53,402 nt of DNA from Acidobacteriota bacterium (GTDB lineage: Bacteria > Acidobacteriota > Terriglobia > Bryobacterales > Bryobacteraceae). The stretch is from NCBI GenBank assembly GCA_026393985.1, contig JAPKZB010000053.1, forward strand, positions 1 to 53,402. The letters run 5' to 3'. A program made the translations under genes and the position numbers. The notes under the pieces are model-generated. The model had not been told where the DNA came from. It worked only from the letters and a program-made list of their open reading frames with translations, and ran no database searches. Positions within the stretch are counted from its first letter, which is position 1, and every line of letters begins with the position of its first letter. This document shows, one piece after another, positions 51,397 through 53,402 of the stretch.

Positions 51397-52265
51397 CTAC
51401 GGGCTCAAACTGGTCCGGAATCGGCGCACGACTTCGAATGCGGCTTGGCACTCGATTTCGAGTTCGCAGTCGTCAGCCATGGCGCGGAACGGCTGCGCCC
51501 AGTGCGGTGGCGGAGGTGTGAGTTCGTTTGGCACTTCGTGGGTGGCGCGCCGTTCGAACGTGCGGCGGAGTGCATCGGCACAGCGTGCTCGATCCAAGGT
51601 GCCGGATGCGGTGAGGAGGTAGAGGTCTACCAGATCGCGAACGCGGCTGTTGGGATTCGTGCGCGGTAATGAGTACGCGTGAATCTTTTCGGCGAACTGC
51701 TGCTCGCGCGAGATCAGCGCGCGAGATCAGCGCGCGAGATCAGCGGAATGGATGGCGGAGCAATCTCCGCGAACGCGAGCCAATCCCGCGCGGCTACCGT
51801 CTCGATTGGTTCGACGATCACATCGCCGATGCCGACATCGACATGGAATCGGACGAACGCCCGGCCATCGACACGCGCTTCGACGGGATGCCGTGCGCCG
51901 CCGTAGGGCGCGGCATCCAAATCGGCCATGGCCTCACCGACCCGGAACGTGAAGAAGTCTTCGATGTTGATCGTTGCCGCACGCTGAAGTGACGTGAGCG
52001 CGGTATCGTTGTTCCCTTTGCGCAACGTGAAGTCGAGATCTCGCGTGGACCTGGCAGTATCGAAGCGAAGTTCCATCGCGTATCCGCCCTTGAGAATCCA
52101 ATCGAAGTTGTTGACGGGTGCAAGCCGCGCGAGAAATCGATCAAGGCCAACCTGCCGACAGAGGCGCTGAAAGTCGGGCCGTTCATCCCGAGAGATCGTG
52201 TTGCGTCTTTCCTCGAGCGCTTGGCGGAAAGAGCCCGCCGTGGCGTATTTTCGGCTTGCTGGCAT
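51397..52265 (-). pseudogene. AbiEii/AbiGii-family nucleotidyltransferase toxin, interrupted by a tandem repeat
   Basis: The frame from 52265 gives FDWILKGGYAMELRFDTARS and TRDLDFTLRKG, the nucleotidyltransferase core of AbiEii toxins (GG and D-x-D). It stops after SIPLISRADLAR because a 13-base unit is present three times at 51705-51743. With a single unit the reading would continue as LISREQQFAEKIHAYSLP, NSRVRDLVDLYLL and LDRARCADALRRTFERRAT to a stop at 51397, giving about 280 residues, a normal length. AbiEii toxins block growth by modifying tRNA or related targets with nucleotides. The antitoxin gene lies immediately upstream. It is currently out of frame, either inactive or phase-variable. 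Confidence 0.8.
51705..51743 (-). repeat. 13-bp tandem repeat, three copies, inside the AbiEii toxin gene
   Basis: CGCGCGAGATCAG (plus-strand reading) is repeated exactly three times. Two extra units add 26 bases, shifting the toxin frame; one or four units would leave it open. The units sit between codons for Leu-Ile-Ser-Arg and Glu-Gln-Gln of a conserved segment. Perfect copies point to recent replication slippage. Confidence 0.9.
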
Positions 52266-52849
52266 TAGCGCTTCCCTCCTCTGATCTTGCGCAGCAGGTC
52301 GCGGCGCGCGGAGGGGGACGCGATTTCAGCGATCTCAGTTCGAGTGATCTTTCCGGTGCGTTTCGCTTCGGCGAACGCGGCGCGGAGATCCTCGATGGGG
52401 ACGGCTTCAGTAGCCGCAACGCCCAGAAGGGCGCGCAGCGCCTTCGTCACCGGCACGCCGTCAACGATCTCGACTTCGTTTGCCGGGACGTCGACCGTGT
52501 GGAGGACAAGTGCCCTCGGGATGGGTGCGCTTCGCCGAAAACCGCTGGGGACCGTCATTTGGACGCGCGAGGGCATCGCGTCCTTTAGCTCCTGGAGCGA
52601 GAGCGCGGTCTGGTAGCTGTAGATGCCTTGGGGTTCGTCCTGGCGATTGCGTGACCAGAACCACCACAGGAGGAGGTCAGGCCGTGACGGGAGCGGGTGC
52701 AGCGCCAGGCGGAAGATTCCGCGGCGCTCTCGAACCCAGTTGCCGGCGTGGACGTGGTAGTTTCGCCTCGGCGCGGTGTAGCCGATGGCGGCGGCTTGCT
52801 TGGCCGTGAAGAACCCGCCCTGCGATGTCGCTAGCCGCAGTAGAGCACG
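52265..52849 (-). pseudogene. AbiEi-family antitoxin without an in-frame start
   Basis: From 52849 the frame reads LLRLATSQGGFFTAKQAAAI, then RNYHVHAGNWVRERRGIFRL, LWWFWSRNRQDEPQGIYSYQ, VQMTVPSGFRR and EVEIVDGVPVTKALRALLGV. These are the winged-helix DNA-binding domain and C-terminal antitoxin domain of AbiEi. An in-frame TAG at 52852-52850 precedes it and no ATG, GTG or TTG occurs before Met at 52576. An ATG at 52857 is off by one base, so a single indel probably destroyed the start, or a CTG start is used. The stop and the toxin ATG share one base. AbiEi represses its own operon. Confidence 0.75.
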
Positions 52850-53299
52850 CTAGTCATCGACGTAGGATCGAGTCTGCACAAAACGTCAACTCTCCAGAAC
52901 GATTGCGTCTCACGTTCATCCGGCTCGCAACCGCCTATCAGCCGGTCGGTGCGATGACCGATGCGCGTGGTTGATACCTGTTGCGATTGACTGATCACGA
53001 ATCTGATCCGGCCTGTTTTGACCGATTACGACCATTTGCAATCTAGGTTTTTTCAACGACTTAACAAAATTGCCGCACATCCAGAAGACGGCTTGCCAGC
53101 CCCAAACCGGCCACACGCTCAGAAAACTAAGTTTTCTGAAGACCGCTAACCCGACTTTCGCAGTTCCCGGCAATTTTTGATGATTTCCGCCCGAAATCGA
53201 GGGCAAGTCCTATGTTTGCAACGTTGGGTTTTGAAAGCCGCTGCGGTGAAGACCTTCCCCCTAGTACTACTGTGTCATTACATATGATACCCTTTAGAC
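52850..53299. other. Region upstream of the AbiE pair, no gene recognised
   Basis: About 450 bases. It is less GC-rich than the rest, especially 53000-53240 (TTTTTTCAACGACTTAAC, TAAGTTTTCTGAAG). A minus-strand frame of 96 codons (52916-53206) resembles no family. The stretch likely holds the promoter of the toxin-antitoxin pair on the minus strand and the left end of the insertion element near 53261. Confidence 0.45.
53119..53139. promoter_or_regulatory. Perfect 21-base palindrome, possible operator
   Basis: TCAGAAAACT and AGTTTTCTGA are exact reverse complements with one base between them. It is about 270 bases upstream of the AbiEi coding sequence. A long arm-symmetric AT-rich palindrome could be a repressor site or a bidirectional terminator; the next unpaired bases do not form a T-run on the minus strand. 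Confidence 0.4.
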
Positions 53300-53402
53300 G
53301 TGGCCCCGCAACCTCCCCCCGCGCCAGGCCCACGCGAGCAGCGTCTTGCCGCCTACCTTCAGGGTCTGGCGCAAGCGGCAGGACACCGAGACCGACATCA
53401 GC
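53300..53402 (+). CDS. IS701-like transposase, N-terminal part, cut by the window edge
   Basis: From a GTG the frame reads VAPQPPPAPGPREQRLAAYL, then QGLAQAAGHRDRDIS to the last base. RLAAYL-x-x-LAQAAGHxDR is the conserved opening of the IS701 transposase family (before LRAYCTGLLLPGERKSVEPM). The likely element end, CTAGTACTACTGTGTCAT, lies at 53261-53278, 21 bases before the start. The rest of the gene lies outside. Confidence 0.7.
   Translation, partial: MAPQPPPAPGPREQRLAAYLQGLAQAAGHRDRHQ

Noticed and set aside
51191-51743. CRISPR array suggested by nearby repeats
   Set aside because: The repeats are 11 and 13 bases, without spacers of regular length and without cas genes.

Overview
The window is GC-rich bacterial DNA that reads most like an Acidobacteriota genome of the Bryobacterales/Solibacter type. 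This is inference, based on two very large Oar-type TonB-dependent receptors with carboxypeptidase-like N-terminal domains, several Tat-exported carbohydrate-active enzymes, a PQQ dehydrogenase with an embedded cytochrome c domain, a tricorn-like S41 peptidase, flagellar genes and many decayed transposases. No rRNA, tRNA or CRISPR array was recognised.

Left third (1-26.7 kb). After an IS4-type transposase remnant comes a minus-strand glycan-scavenging cluster: two paralogous Tat-exported TIM-barrel glycosidase-like proteins plus a truncated third copy, a BNR sialidase-like protein, and a TonB-dependent receptor (514-8752). A terminase-like fragment separates it from a second receptor followed by a lyase-like/SGNH hydrolase (9488-14752). 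Then come a secreted esterase, an SDR oxidoreductase, a shattered trypsin-like protease, a PQQ dehydrogenase, a stretch of gene remnants (transposases, SMP-30, penicillin acylase) around a tricorn-like peptidase, and a CBM9/PKD protein.

Middle (26.7-43.1 kb). fliS, flaG and a stand-alone nuoB lie on the minus strand, with malQ divergent. The most striking locus is a tightly packed plus-strand operon at 30509-38653: a PspA/IM30 (ESCRT-III-like) protein, a membrane-anchored ABC substrate-binding protein fused to an OmpA peptidoglycan-binding domain, an ABC permease and ATPase, a membrane coiled-coil protein, a two-domain AAA+ ATPase, a 96-residue helical protein of unknown function, and an ACT-domain threonine ammonia-lyase. 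I infer a cell-envelope sensing or remodelling system that joins membrane, periplasm and peptidoglycan. It is the best candidate here for an undescribed system. Small envelope and housekeeping genes follow (DUF937, BON-LysM, RluE-like, acetate kinase, PPK2).

Right part (43.1-53.4 kb). This holds an uncharacterised 524-residue protein with a caspase-like His/Cys pattern, a sugar isomerase/epimerase, a sialate O-acetylesterase, a small HELFH putative zinc peptidase, and an overlapping chain of TlpA-like thioredoxin, DsbD-N-like protein, GT9 glycosyltransferase and NHL propeller. A gene-poor stretch leads to an AbiE-type toxin-antitoxin pair in which both genes are broken: the toxin by a 13-bp tandem repeat in three copies, the antitoxin by loss of an in-frame start. 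The window ends inside an IS701-like transposase.
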